From assembly GCF_040365005.1 (NCBI RefSeq), contig NZ_BAABWV010000006.1:183443-247442 (forward strand): DNA of 64,000 nt, in the 5' to 3' direction. This stretch comes from Antarcticimicrobium sp040365005. GTDB lineage: Bacteria > Pseudomonadota > Alphaproteobacteria > Rhodobacterales > Rhodobacteraceae. Under the pieces are notes generated by a model. That model ran no database searches, was not told the origin of the DNA, and saw nothing but the letters and a program-made list of their open reading frames with translations. Made by a program: the position numbers and the translations under genes. Below are positions 26,926 through 36,351 of the stretch, one piece after another; position 1 is the first letter of the stretch, and every line of letters starts with the position of its first letter.

Positions 26926-27978
26926 ATGACCCGTTTCCCCCTGATCCTCGCGCTTGTCTGCCTGGCGCTTCCCTGTTTCGCGGCGCCGCCGCTCTCGGTC
27001 GAGATCATCACCGTCGAGAAACGGATGGAAACACGCGAATTCTCGCTGACCGGCGAGATCGTCGCGCGCGACCCGGTCGAGATCTCGTTTCCGACCGGCG
27101 GACGCCTGGCCGATGTCCTGGTCGAGGCCGGCGACCGGGTGAGCGCCGGTGCGGTCCTGGCTCGGCTCGACGCGGTGCAACAGGAGCAGGCCCTGCGCGC
27201 GGCGCAGGCGGCGCTGGCCAGCGCCGAGGCCGACTATAACCAGGCGAAAGAGGATTTCGACCGGCAGGAAAGCCTGCTGGAGCGCGGCGCGACCACCCGC
27301 CTTGCCCGCGATGACGCCGAGGATGCCTTCAGCATCGCCGAGGGCAACCTGGCCCAGGCCCAGGTCCAGTTCGACCTGGCGCGCAAATCGCTGGACGACA
27401 CGGTTCTGAAGGCCCCCAAAGACGCCACCGTGATCGAGAAACTGGGAGAACCGGGCGAAGTGGTCGGCGCAGCACAGTCGGTGGTTCGCCTCGCCCTGGG
27501 CGCTGAACTGGATGCCGTGTTCGATGTGCCCGAGGCACTGCTGATCGAGGCGAGGGATCAGACCGAGGTGCGCCTGGCCCTCCTCGACTACCCGGACACG
27601 CAGTTTTCCGGGCAGGGCCGCGAGGTGTCTCCGCTGGTCGATACCGCGCGCGGCACCGTCGCGGTGACGATCTCGGTGTTTGACCCGCCCGAAGTCGCCT
27701 CGTTCGGCGACGCGGTGATCGGCACCGTGAGTTGGCAAAGCCTGTCCCAGATCGCGCTGCCACATTCTGTCCTCGCCTCCACCCGCGAAGGACCGGCAGT
27801 CTGGGTCGTCGATCCGGAGACGATGGCCGTCTCGCTGCAGCCGATCGAGGTGGCGCGGTTCGAGACCACGCGGATCGTCCTGGCCGGCGGCCTTGAGCCG
27901 GGCACCCTGGTGGTCGGTCGCGGGGCTCATCTGCTTTTTCCGGGCCGCGTGGTGCGCCCTGCGGAGGATGTCGAATGA
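26926..27978 (+). CDS. RND efflux periplasmic adaptor subunit (first of two)
   Basis: Membrane-fusion protein of 350 residues with a signal peptide (FPLILALVCLALPCFAAPP). It has a lipoyl half-motif (FPTGGRLADVLVEAGDRVSAGAVLARLD), an alpha-hairpin (residues about 85-155) and the second lipoyl half LKAPKDATVIEKLGEPGEVV. It connects the RND pump to an outer-membrane channel. It follows the TetR gene without a gap and overlaps the second adaptor by 4 bases (ATGA). The Cys near residue 16 (LPCFA) might be a lipobox-like site but does not fit the consensus well. Confidence 0.92.
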   Translation: MTRFPLILALVCLALPCFAAPPLSVEIITVEKRMETREFSLTGEIVARDPVEISFPTGGRLADVLVEAGDRVSAGAVLARLDAVQQEQALRAAQAALASAEADYNQAKEDFDRQESLLERGATTRLARDDAEDAFSIAEGNLAQAQVQFDLARKSLDDTVLKAPKDATVIEKLGEPGEVVGAAQSVVRLALGAELDAVFDVPEALLIEARDQTEVRLALLDYPDTQFSGQGREVSPLVDTARGTVAVTISVFDPPEVASFGDAVIGTVSWQSLSQIALPHSVLASTREGPAVWVVDPETMAVSLQPIEVARFETTRIVLAGGLEPGTLVVGRGAHLLFPGRVVRPAEDVE

Positions 27979-29039
27979 AACATCTGTTGATCCTCGCCCT
28001 CGTCGCGGCCTCGCCGACCCTGGCGGAAACCGACGGCGCCGCACCGGCCTCCGCGCCGCGCCCCGTGGTCTCGGAGATCGTGGAATTGCAGCAGGACGGC
28101 GCGACCGGCTATGTCGGCACCGTTTCCGCCCGGATCGAGGCGGTCCTGGGCTTTCCCCTGCTGGGCACGGTTGCCGCGCGGCCGGTTGACCGGGGCGACA
28201 TGGTCACGGCCGGTGAAACGCTCGCCCGGATTGATCCCGAGGACTTCGAGGCCGATCTGCGCGCGGCCCAGGCCGGGATCAACGTCGCCGGGGCACAGTT
28301 GCGCTCGGCGCGCAACGCACGCGAGCGTGCCGACGCCTTGTTCGCGCGCTCGGTCGGCAGCCAGACCCGGCTGGAGGATGCCGAGCGGGCCTATACCGCC
28401 GCAAAGGCACAAATGGAACAGGCCGAGGCGACACTGGCGCAGGCCAGGGACCGGTTGAAGGACACCGCGTTGATCGCGCCGCATGACGGGGTGATCACCG
28501 AGGTTTACGCCGAGCCGGGCACCACCCTGTCGGCCGGGGAACCGGTGCTGCAACTGGCCGCGACCGATCACCTGGAAATTGCGATCGACGTCACTGAGCG
28601 CGAGGTCGCCCGGCTCAGCCCCGGCATGCCGTTCGACGTCTCGCTGATCGCGCAACCGGACATCACCGCGCGCGCCACCTTCGACCGAGTCGACCCCGAG
28701 GCCGAGCGCAGCACCCGGACCCGCCGCGTGCACCTCAGCCTGATCGCCCCCCCGCCGGAGTTCCGCCTTGGCGCGCTGGTCGGCGTGCGCCCCGCCGAGG
28801 ACGCGACCTCCGGTGTCAGCCTCCCCTATTCCGCCATCCTGTCGCGCGGGGATGACCCGGCCGTCTGGGTGGTCGATCGCGCGACCGATACCGTCGAACG
28901 CCGCGCGGTCACCCTTGGCGCCCGGTTGGGCGACGAGGTTCGGATCGCTGACGGGCTGTCGCCGGGCGAAGAGGTTGTCATCAAGGGGATCCACTCTCTC
29001 AAGGACGGGCAGAGCGTCGGCCCGCGGGTGCAGAAATGA
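27975..29039 (+). CDS. RND efflux periplasmic adaptor subunit (second of two)
   Basis: Second membrane-fusion protein, 354 residues, with a signal peptide (LLILALVAASPTLAE), lipoyl half GTVAARPVDRGDMVTAGETLARID, alpha-hairpin, and LIAPHDGVITEVYAEPGTTLSAGEPVLQL. It is clearly divergent from the first adaptor rather than a recent duplicate. ATGA overlaps link it to both neighbours. Two non-identical adaptors with one pump resemble TriABC of Pseudomonas, where both adaptors are needed; whether that holds here is inferred. Confidence 0.92.
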   Translation: MKHLLILALVAASPTLAETDGAAPASAPRPVVSEIVELQQDGATGYVGTVSARIEAVLGFPLLGTVAARPVDRGDMVTAGETLARIDPEDFEADLRAAQAGINVAGAQLRSARNARERADALFARSVGSQTRLEDAERAYTAAKAQMEQAEATLAQARDRLKDTALIAPHDGVITEVYAEPGTTLSAGEPVLQLAATDHLEIAIDVTEREVARLSPGMPFDVSLIAQPDITARATFDRVDPEAERSTRTRRVHLSLIAPPPEFRLGALVGVRPAEDATSGVSLPYSAILSRGDDPAVWVVDRATDTVERRAVTLGARLGDEVRIADGLSPGEEVVIKGIHSLKDGQSVGPRVQK

Positions 29040-32000
29040 ACGGTTTCAATCTTTCCGACTGGGCACTTCGCCACCGGTCTTTCGTCTGGTTCCTGATGGT
29101 GGTCTCGGTCGTGGCCGGGGCGCTGGCCTACGCCGGCCTTGGCCGCGAAGAGGACCCGAGCTTTTCGATCAAGACGATGATCGTCTCGGCGGCGCTGCCC
29201 GGTGCGGATGTCTCCCAGACGCTGACCCAGGTCACCGAGCGGATCGAGAAGAAACTCGCCGATCTGCCGGAACTGGACTATACCCGCTCGATCACGCGGC
29301 CGGGCCAATCCATCGTCTATGTCGAGTTGCGCGACAACACCGATGCCGACGAGCTGCCCCGGATCTGGCAGAGCGTCCGCAACATGATGTCGGACATCCG
29401 CGGCGACTTCCCGCAGGAGTTCGCCGGGTTCCAGTTCAACGACGATTTCGGCGATGTCTTCGGCAATATCTATGCCTTCACCTCGGACGGGTTCACCCCG
29501 CGCGAGGTCCGCGATTACGCCGAGGACGTCCGGCGCGAGGTGCAGCGGCTGGATGATGCCGGCAAGGTCGAGTTGTTCGGCACCCGCGACGAGGTGATCT
29601 ATCTCGACTTCGACACCGACCGGCTGGCCGCCCTTGGCCTCAACCCGCAGGCGGTTCAGGCCACCCTGGCGGCGCAGAACGCGATCCTGCCCTCGGGCGA
29701 GATCGACGCCGGGTCCGAGCGGGTTCTGGTGCGTGTCGGCGGCGCCTTTACCGGGGCCGACAGCCTGGAAGAGATCAACCTGCGTGTGAACGGCCGTTTC
29801 TTCCGCCTGTCGGATGTCGCCGATATCCGCCGCGCCTATGTCGATCCGCCCAGCACGGTGTTCCGCTACATGGGACAGGACGCCGTCGGGATGGCGATCG
29901 GGATGCGCCAGGGCGCCAACATCCTGGATTTCGGCGAAACGCTGAACGCGCTGATGGAGCGGATCCAGGCCGAGCTACCGGTCGGGATCGAGATCCACCA
30001 GGTCGCCGATCAGCCCCACGCGGTGGATGAGGCCGTGGGCCATTTCATCCAGGCGCTGGCCGAGGCGATCCTGATCGTTCTGGCGGTCAGCTTCATCAGC
30101 CTCGGGCTGCGCGCCGGGCTGGTGGTGACGCTGGCGGTGCCGCTGGTTCTGGCCATCACCTTTGTCGTCATGCAGGTCTATGGCATCACGCTTCAGCGCA
30201 TCTCGCTCGGCGCGCTGATCATCGCGCTGGGGCTGCTGGTCGACGACGCGATGATCGCGATCGAGACCATGATCTCGCGGCTGGAACAAGGCGACAGCCT
30301 GCGCAAGGCGGCCTCTTACGCCTGGACGTCGATCGCCTTTCCGATGCTCTCGGGCACGCTGGTCACCGTGGCCGGGTTCATCCCGATCGCCTTCAACGAC
30401 TCGGCGGCCGGGGAATTCACCTTCTCGCTCTTCGTGGTCATCGCGGTGTCATTGGTGGTGTCCTGGATCGTGGCGGTCCTGTTCACGCCACTGATCGGGG
30501 TTACCCTGCTGCCCAAGACGATGAAGGCCCACCATGCCGACGGCGGCGCGGTGCGTCGGGCCTTCCGCGCCGCGCTGCGCGGGGCCATGCGCGCGCGCTG
30601 GCTCACCATCGGGGTGACGCTGGCGGTCTTCGCCGCCTCGATCTGGGGCATGCGGTTCGTCGAACAACAGTTCTTTCCCAACTCGGACCGCCCCGAACTG
30701 CTGATCGACATCACCCTGCCCCGCAACGCCTCGATCAGCGAAACGCGCGCCGAGGTGGAGCGGCTGGACGCCTATCTCGACGGACATGAACACGTGCTGT
30801 TCTGGTCCTCCTACGTCGGGCGCAGCGCGCCGCGCTTCATCCTGTCCTACCACGTGATGACACCGGGCCCGAACGTCGGCCAGATCGTGATCCAGACCCC
30901 CTCGCTCGAGGCCAGGGACGCCCTGCGGGCCGAGCTTGAGGACCTGGTCAAGACCGCGTTCCCGGGGGTCGACGCCTATGTCAAGCTGCTGGAGATCGGC
31001 CCGCCGGTCGGTCGGCCGGTGCAATACCGGGTCAGCGGCCCCGACATCGACCGCCTGCCCGAGCTTGGCCGGCAGCTTGCCGCCATCGTCGCGACCGATC
31101 CACGCCTCGATTACATCGTGATGGACTGGAACGAACCGGCACGCGTGGTCAAGGTGAACCTGCTGCAGGACAAGGCCCGGCAGTTGGGCGTCACCTCCAG
31201 CGATATCGCCACCGCGCTCTACCAGATCTATGACGGCGGACAGGTGACCGAGTTGCGCGACTCCAAGTACCTCGTCGACATCCTCGCGCGCGGCGACGCG
31301 GAGTCCCGCAGTTCGATCGAAAGCATCGAGAGCCTGCAGATCGGCACCACCTCCGGGGTCACGATCCCGCTGCGGGCGGTGGCCACCTTCGAGTTCTTCA
31401 CCGAACAGCCCGAGGTGCACCAGCGGGACCGGGTGCCGCGGATCACGGTCGAAGCCGCCGTCGTTACCCACGATCAGGCCGCGACCGTGGTGGCGGCGCT
31501 GTCCGACAAGATCGCGGCCTTCGAGGCCTCGCTGCCGCCGGGATATGCGGTCGACCTGGGCGGTTCGGTCGAGGAAAGCGCGGCCAGCCAGGGTCCGATC
31601 GCGGCGGTCGTGCCGATCATGCTTCTGGTCATGCTGACCCTGATCATGATCCAGATGCAGGGGTTCCGGCTGACCTTCATCGTGCTCTGCGCCGCGCCCC
31701 TCGGGCTGATCGGCGTGGTCGCGGCGCTAGTGCCCTCTGGCGCACCGCTCGGCTTCGTCGCGATCCTCGGCGTGCTGGCACTGGCCGGTATCCTGATCCG
31801 CAACTCGATCATCTTGGTCAGCGAGATCGAGGTCCTGCGCGCCGACGGGATGCCGCCCTGGCAGGCGGTCTACCAGGCCAGCGACAGCCGCGCCCGGCCG
31901 ATCCTGTTGACGGCGGCGGCGGCCAGCTTTGCGCTGATCCCGATCTCGCGCCAGATCTTCTGGGGGCCGATGGCCTATGCGATGATGGGGGGGATCGTCG

Positions 32001-32083
32001 CCGGCACTCTGATCACCCTGCTGTTCGTCCCGGCGCTCTACCTCGCCGTGTTCGGGGTGAAGGACACCGGGCCGGCGGATTGA
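29036..32083 (+). CDS. RND-family efflux pump, AcrB-like (HAE1 or related)
   Basis: Proton-driven inner-membrane pump of 1015 residues with 12 predicted spans and two large periplasmic loops. Visible features: N-terminal WALRHRSFVWFLMVVSVVAG, porter segment GREEDPSFSIKTM, and TM4 with the proton-relay pair in ALGLLVDDAMIAIE (about 401-414). There is a second-half repeat (GVLALAGILIRNSIILVSEIE) and a C-terminal LITLLFVPALYLAVFG. Start overlaps the second adaptor (ATGA). Drug or biocide export is the general family role; the substrate here is unknown. Confidence 0.95.
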   Translation: MNGFNLSDWALRHRSFVWFLMVVSVVAGALAYAGLGREEDPSFSIKTMIVSAALPGADVSQTLTQVTERIEKKLADLPELDYTRSITRPGQSIVYVELRDNTDADELPRIWQSVRNMMSDIRGDFPQEFAGFQFNDDFGDVFGNIYAFTSDGFTPREVRDYAEDVRREVQRLDDAGKVELFGTRDEVIYLDFDTDRLAALGLNPQAVQATLAAQNAILPSGEIDAGSERVLVRVGGAFTGADSLEEINLRVNGRFFRLSDVADIRRAYVDPPSTVFRYMGQDAVGMAIGMRQGANILDFGETLNALMERIQAELPVGIEIHQVADQPHAVDEAVGHFIQALAEAILIVLAVSFISLGLRAGLVVTLAVPLVLAITFVVMQVYGITLQRISLGALIIALGLLVDDAMIAIETMISRLEQGDSLRKAASYAWTSIAFPMLSGTLVTVAGFIPIAFNDSAAGEFTFSLFVVIAVSLVVSWIVAVLFTPLIGVTLLPKTMKAHHADGGAVRRAFRAALRGAMRARWLTIGVTLAVFAASIWGMRFVEQQFFPNSDRPELLIDITLPRNASISETRAEVERLDAYLDGHEHVLFWSSYVGRSAPRFILSYHVMTPGPNVGQIVIQTPSLEARDALRAELEDLVKTAFPGVDAYVKLLEIGPPVGRPVQYRVSGPDIDRLPELGRQLAAIVATDPRLDYIVMDWNEPARVVKVNLLQDKARQLGVTSSDIATALYQIYDGGQVTELRDSKYLVDILARGDAESRSSIESIESLQIGTTSGVTIPLRAVATFEFFTEQPEVHQRDRVPRITVEAAVVTHDQAATVVAALSDKIAAFEASLPPGYAVDLGGSVEESAASQGPIAAVVPIMLLVMLTLIMIQMQGFRLTFIVLCAAPLGLIGVVAALVPSGAPLGFVAILGVLALAGILIRNSIILVSEIEVLRADGMPPWQAVYQASDSRARPILLTAAAASFALIPISRQIFWGPMAYAMMGGIVAGTLITLLFVPALYLAVFGVKDTGPAD

Positions 32084-32262
32084 TCGCCGAGCACGCGCGG
32101 GACCGGCCCGGGTCGGAATTTGGGGGAACTCGGACTTCGCTGATGGTCGATCAGATTGGCGGCGTCTCTGTGCGGGCGGTCATGACCGCGCATACGCAGA
32201 CCACCTGGGCCCTGATGCAGGGGCACAGGAGGCAGAGATGGCCAAGCGGTTCATTCCAGAGT

Positions 32263-32306
32263 GAAAACAGGCACCGCGACCGCCCCTTGCAGGCCGCCGC
32301 GGTGCC
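32263..32306 (-). terminator. Rho-independent terminator of the TRAP/gamma-glutamyl operon
   Basis: A 9-bp stem, GGCACCGCG (32270-32278) and CGCGGTGCC (32298-32306), is followed on the minus strand by TGTTTTCA, just beyond the alcohol dehydrogenase stop. Confidence 0.75.
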
Positions 32307-32318
32307 GGGAAATCACCC

Positions 32319-33464
32319 TCAGAGCGCGGCGTTGAACAGCGCGGTGAGGTTTTCCGTGGTCAGCTCGACCGGGTTGCCGCCGCAGGACGGATCGGTGAGC
32401 GCATCCTTGACCAGCGCCGGGATGCTCTCGCCTGTCACCCCCAGGTCGGAAAGCTTGCGCGGGATGCCGAGGCTGTCGTTGAACGTCTGAACAAAGGCAC
32501 GGAACCCGTCGAAACCGCCCTCGATCCCCAGGTAGGCCGCCGCGCTGTCGAAGCGCGCCGCGATGACCGGGGCGTTGAGGTCCAGAACGGCGGGCATGCA
32601 GACCGCGTTGGTGGTGCCGTGGTGGGTGTTGAAATGCGCGCCGATCGGGTGGCTCATGGCGTGGATGGCGCCCAGCCCCTTCTGGAACGCGGTGGCCCCC
32701 ATCGCCGCCGCGCTCATCATGTTGGCGCGGGCCTCGAGATCGGCGCCATCGGCATAGGCGCGCGGCAGGTACTCCTTGACCAGCCGCATCCCCTCGAGCG
32801 CGATACCCTGGCTCATCGGATGGTAATGCGGGCTGGAGAAGGCCTCGACGCAATGGGCAAAGGCATCCAGCCCGGTGCCGGCGGTGATCGCCTTCGGCAT
32901 CCCCACGGTCAGCTCGGGATCGCAGATCACCACGCTGGGCAGCACCTTGGGGTGGAAGATGATCTTTTTCGCGTGGGTCTCGGAATTGGTGATGACACTG
33001 GCGCGGCCCACCTCCGAGCCGGTGCCGGCGGTGGTCGGCACGGCGATGATCGGTGCGATCACATCGGCGTCGGCACGGGTCCACCAATCGCCGATATCCT
33101 CGAAATCCCACACCGGGCGGGTCTGGCCCGCCATGAAGGCGACCATTTTCCCTAGGTCGAGGCCGGAGCCGCCGCCAAAGGCGATCACGCCATCATGACC
33201 GCCGGCGTTATAGGCCGCCACACCCGCCATGAGGTTCTTTTCGTTCGGGTTCGGATCGACCTCGGCAAAGAGGCCACGGCCCAGACCGGCGGCCTCTATC
33301 ACGTCGAGCGTGGATTGCGTCACCGGCAGCGCGGCAAGGCCACGGTCGGTCACCAAGAGCGGCTTGGTGATGCCCGCCGCCGCGCAGGCCTCGGGCAGTT
33401 CCTTGATACGCCCGGCACCGAACCGGATCGCGGTCGGATAGGACCAGTTTCCAACGAGAGACAT
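32319..33464 (-). CDS. iron-containing alcohol dehydrogenase
   Basis: Group III (Fe-ADH) oxidoreductase of 381 residues. It has the NAD-binding FGGGSGLDLGK (near 95-105) and VPTTAGTGSEVG. Metal ligands are expected in GTGLDAFAHCVEA and in IHAMSHPIGAHFNTHHGTTNAV. Last gene of a seven-gene operon with an aldehyde dehydrogenase immediately upstream, so the pair should oxidise an alcohol to an acid. With the glutamine-synthetase-like ligase next door, a gamma-glutamyl amino alcohol is a plausible substrate (inference). AAAGGTGAG precedes the start. Confidence 0.93.
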   Translation of the reverse strand: MSLVGNWSYPTAIRFGAGRIKELPEACAAAGITKPLLVTDRGLAALPVTQSTLDVIEAAGLGRGLFAEVDPNPNEKNLMAGVAAYNAGGHDGVIAFGGGSGLDLGKMVAFMAGQTRPVWDFEDIGDWWTRADADVIAPIIAVPTTAGTGSEVGRASVITNSETHAKKIIFHPKVLPSVVICDPELTVGMPKAITAGTGLDAFAHCVEAFSSPHYHPMSQGIALEGMRLVKEYLPRAYADGADLEARANMMSAAAMGATAFQKGLGAIHAMSHPIGAHFNTHHGTTNAVCMPAVLDLNAPVIAARFDSAAAYLGIEGGFDGFRAFVQTFNDSLGIPRKLSDLGVTGESIPALVKDALTDPSCGGNPVELTTENLTALFNAAL

Positions 33465-33525
33465 TTTCTCACCTTTTCTCAGAGGGGCGCCCGCCCCCGC
33501 ATCGGCACGAACGGGCGTGGCAGGA

Positions 33526-34908
33526 TCAGCCGGTCACCTTTTTCAGGTGATAGGATTTCGGACGGGTCAGGTTGTGATAGCCGATCACCGAAAGCCCGCC
33601 GCCGCGCCCGGTCTGCTTGCAGCCGGTCCAGCACAACCCGGGATCGAGGTAATCGGCGCGGTTCATGAAGACGGTGCCGGTCTCGATCCGGTCGCCGACG
33701 CGTTCGGCGCGCTCCAGGTCGCGGGTCCAGAGGCTGGCGGTCAGGCCGAAGTCGCTGTCGTTCATCAACGCCAGCGCCTCTTCGTCGTCCTTGACCGGCA
33801 TGATGCCGACCACGGGACCAAAGCTTTCCTCGCGCATCACCCGCATGTCATGGGTGACATTGGTCAGGATCTGCGGCGTGAGATAGGTGCCGCCGTCATC
33901 CCCGGCCATGGTGTCGATATGGGCCTTGGCGCCGGCCGCCACCGCCTCGTCGATCTGGGCGCGGACCTGTTGCGCAAAACGGGCATTGGCCATCGGTCCG
34001 ATCGTGGTTTCCGGGTCGAGCGGATCGCCCAGCGTATAGCCGTTGACGATGGCGACCGCCTTTTCGAGGAAGGCGTCGAACAGGCTTTCGTGGACATAGA
34101 TCCGCTCGATGCCGCAGCAGCATTGGCCCGAGTTGAACATCGCCCCGTCGATCAGGGTTTCGACCGCTGCGTCCAGGTCGGCGTCCTCCATCACGTAACC
34201 CGGATCCTTGCCGCCCAACTCCAGCCCGACACCGGTAAAGGTGCCCGCCGCCGCGCGTTCCATCGCCTTGCCGCCACCGACCGAGCCGGTGAAGTTGACG
34301 AAATCAAAGGCACGTCCCGCGATCAGGTCCGCGGTGGTGTCATGGTCGAGAAAGACGTTCTGGAATACCTCCTCGGGCACCCCGACGGAGTGGAAGGCCT
34401 GGGCCATCCGCTCGCCCACCAGCAGGGTCTGCGTGGCGTGTTTCAGCATCACGGTGTTGCCCGCGATCAGCGCCGGCGCCACCGTGTTGATCGCGGTCAT
34501 GTAGGGATAGTTCCACGGCGCGATCACCAGCACCACGCCCAGCGGCACGCGGCGGATGTAACGTTTGAAGGTCTCGTCCTCGCCCACGTCGATATTGGCC
34601 AGCGCCTCGCGCGCGATCGAGGCCATGTGGGTGGCGCGCTCCTCGAAGCCGCCGAACTCGCCGCCATAGCGGATCGGGCGGCCCATCATCCGCGCCAGTT
34701 CCGGCACGATCTGGTCGTTCATGTCGCCGACGGCGGCGACGCCGGCCATCACCAGGTCGATCCGCTCTTGCAGCGGGCGGGCCGCCCAGGCGGCTTGCGC
34801 CGCACGGGCACGGGCGGCGGCGGCGCGCGCGGCGTCGGGGCCGAGCGTTTCGCGTGTCGCAAAGACCGATCCGTCGATCGGCGAGATGCAGGTCAGGGTT
34901 TGGGTCAT
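33526..34908 (-). CDS. NAD(P)-dependent aldehyde dehydrogenase
   Basis: ALDH-superfamily enzyme, 460 residues. It has PWNYPYMTAINTVAPALIAG (cofactor pocket), FTGSVGGGKAM, the general base in GLELGGKDPGYV, and the catalytic cysteine in FNSGQCCCGIERIYV (about 263). Three consecutive cysteines there are seen in some succinate-semialdehyde or gamma-glutamyl-aldehyde type members. I start at the ATG at 34908 (MTQTLTCISP). The longer frame overlaps the ligase gene. It lies 8 bases after the GS-like gene, implying a shared pathway. Confidence 0.93.
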   Translation of the reverse strand: MTQTLTCISPIDGSVFATRETLGPDAARAAAARARAAQAAWAARPLQERIDLVMAGVAAVGDMNDQIVPELARMMGRPIRYGGEFGGFEERATHMASIAREALANIDVGEDETFKRYIRRVPLGVVLVIAPWNYPYMTAINTVAPALIAGNTVMLKHATQTLLVGERMAQAFHSVGVPEEVFQNVFLDHDTTADLIAGRAFDFVNFTGSVGGGKAMERAAAGTFTGVGLELGGKDPGYVMEDADLDAAVETLIDGAMFNSGQCCCGIERIYVHESLFDAFLEKAVAIVNGYTLGDPLDPETTIGPMANARFAQQVRAQIDEAVAAGAKAHIDTMAGDDGGTYLTPQILTNVTHDMRVMREESFGPVVGIMPVKDDEEALALMNDSDFGLTASLWTRDLERAERVGDRIETGTVFMNRADYLDPGLCWTGCKQTGRGGGLSVIGYHNLTRPKSYHLKKVTG

Positions 34909-34916
34909 GTCAGTCC

Positions 34917-36278
34917 TCAGGCCAGTTCGAACCCGCGCGTCACCTCGTAATCGGTGACCACGCGATTGAATTCCTCGATCTCCCACTCGGCGGCGCGGGC
35001 GTAATGCTCGATCACGTCGTCGCCCATCGCCGCGCGCAGCATGTCCGACGCCAGCAGCGCCGCGCGCGCATCGCGCAGGGTATGCGGGATATGGGCGCTT
35101 TCGCCCTCATAGGCATCGCCCTTGAACGGCGGCTCCAGCTCCAGCCCCTCTTCGACGCCCTTGATCCCGGCCGCCAGCAGCGCCGCCATCGCCAGATAGG
35201 GGTTGATGTCCGATCCGCCGACCCGGCACTCGATCCGCACCGCCTTGCTGCCATCGCCGCACAGGCGGTAGCCCGCGGTGCGGTTGTCGATGGACCAAAT
35301 GATGCGGGTCGGCGCAAAGCTGCCCTTCTGGAACCGCTTGTAGCTGTTGATGTAGGGGGCAAGGAAATAGGTATAGTCGGCGGCGTATTTCAGCAGGCCG
35401 GCGACATAGCTTTTCATCAGCGCCGACATCCCCAGCTCATCCTCGGGGTCGTAGAAGGCCGGCTTGCCATCCTTCCACAGCGACTGGTGCACGTGGCTGG
35501 ACGAGCCGACCTTGTCGGCGCTCCATTTCGGCAGGAAGGTCACCGCGCGGCCCTGCTGCCAGGCGATCTCCTTGGTCGCGTGCTTGGCGATGGTGTGGTA
35601 ATCCGCCGTGTTCAGCGCCGGGGCATATTTTATGTTGAGCTCTTCCTGCCCGGTCTCGGCCTCGCCCTTGGTGTTTTCCACCGGGATGCCGGCATCCCAC
35701 AGGTGGTTGCGCAGCGGGCGCATCACGTGCTCTTCCTTGGTGGTCTGCAGGATGTGGTAATCCTCGTTCACGCCCGACAGCGGGGCCAGCTCGCGGTAGC
35801 CCTCCTTGCGCAGCTCATCAAAGCTTTTTTCGAACAGGAAGAACTCCAGCTCCGTCGCCATCATGGCGTCGAACCCCATCGCCTCCAGCCGTTTGAGCTG
35901 TTTCTTCAGGATCGCGCGGGGCGAATGGGGGATGTCCTGATGGGTGTGGTGGTCGAGCACGTCACACAGCACCATCACCGTGCCCTCGAGCCAGGGCATC
36001 GGGCGCAGGGTGGAAAGATCCGGCTTCATCACGTAATCGCCGTAGCCCGCGCTCCAGGAGGTCGAGGCATAGCCTTCGGGCGTGGCCATCGCCAGGTCGG
36101 TGGCCAGCAGGTAGTTGCAGCAATGGGTCTCTTCCCAGGCGCTGGCGATGAAATGCTTGGCATGGAACCGTTTGCCCAGCAGCCGTCCCTGCATGTCAAC
36201 CAGGCAAGCCAGGACCGTGTCCACCTCGCCGGCCTCGACGCGGGCCTTCAGATCCTCGAAACTCAGTGTACCAGACAT
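34917..36278 (-). CDS. glutamine-synthetase-family ligase (gamma-glutamylamide-synthetase-like)
   Basis: GS-fold ATP-dependent ligase, 453 residues. Conserved GS segments include VDMQGRLLGKRF at the start, ATELEFFLFEKS, GQEELNIKYAPAL, TFLPKWSADKVGSSSHVHQSLW and the arginine-rich substrate region RTAGYRLCGDGSKAVRIECRVGGSD. It lacks the adenylylation-type C-terminus of GlnA and sits in a catabolic operon. That points to the PuuA/GMAS-type group that gamma-glutamylates amines. The TRAP solute-binding gene is upstream, and aldehyde and alcohol dehydrogenases are downstream. The actual amine is not deducible from sequence. Confidence 0.88.
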   Translation of the reverse strand: MSGTLSFEDLKARVEAGEVDTVLACLVDMQGRLLGKRFHAKHFIASAWEETHCCNYLLATDLAMATPEGYASTSWSAGYGDYVMKPDLSTLRPMPWLEGTVMVLCDVLDHHTHQDIPHSPRAILKKQLKRLEAMGFDAMMATELEFFLFEKSFDELRKEGYRELAPLSGVNEDYHILQTTKEEHVMRPLRNHLWDAGIPVENTKGEAETGQEELNIKYAPALNTADYHTIAKHATKEIAWQQGRAVTFLPKWSADKVGSSSHVHQSLWKDGKPAFYDPEDELGMSALMKSYVAGLLKYAADYTYFLAPYINSYKRFQKGSFAPTRIIWSIDNRTAGYRLCGDGSKAVRIECRVGGSDINPYLAMAALLAAGIKGVEEGLELEPPFKGDAYEGESAHIPHTLRDARAALLASDMLRAAMGDDVIEHYARAAEWEIEEFNRVVTDYEVTRGFELA

Positions 36279-36351
36279 CGGCGGCTATCCTGTTCTCAAT
36301 TGGGGGACCCCGGCGTTGCCGCCAGGGTCCGTTTCGTCACCTGTGGTCGTC

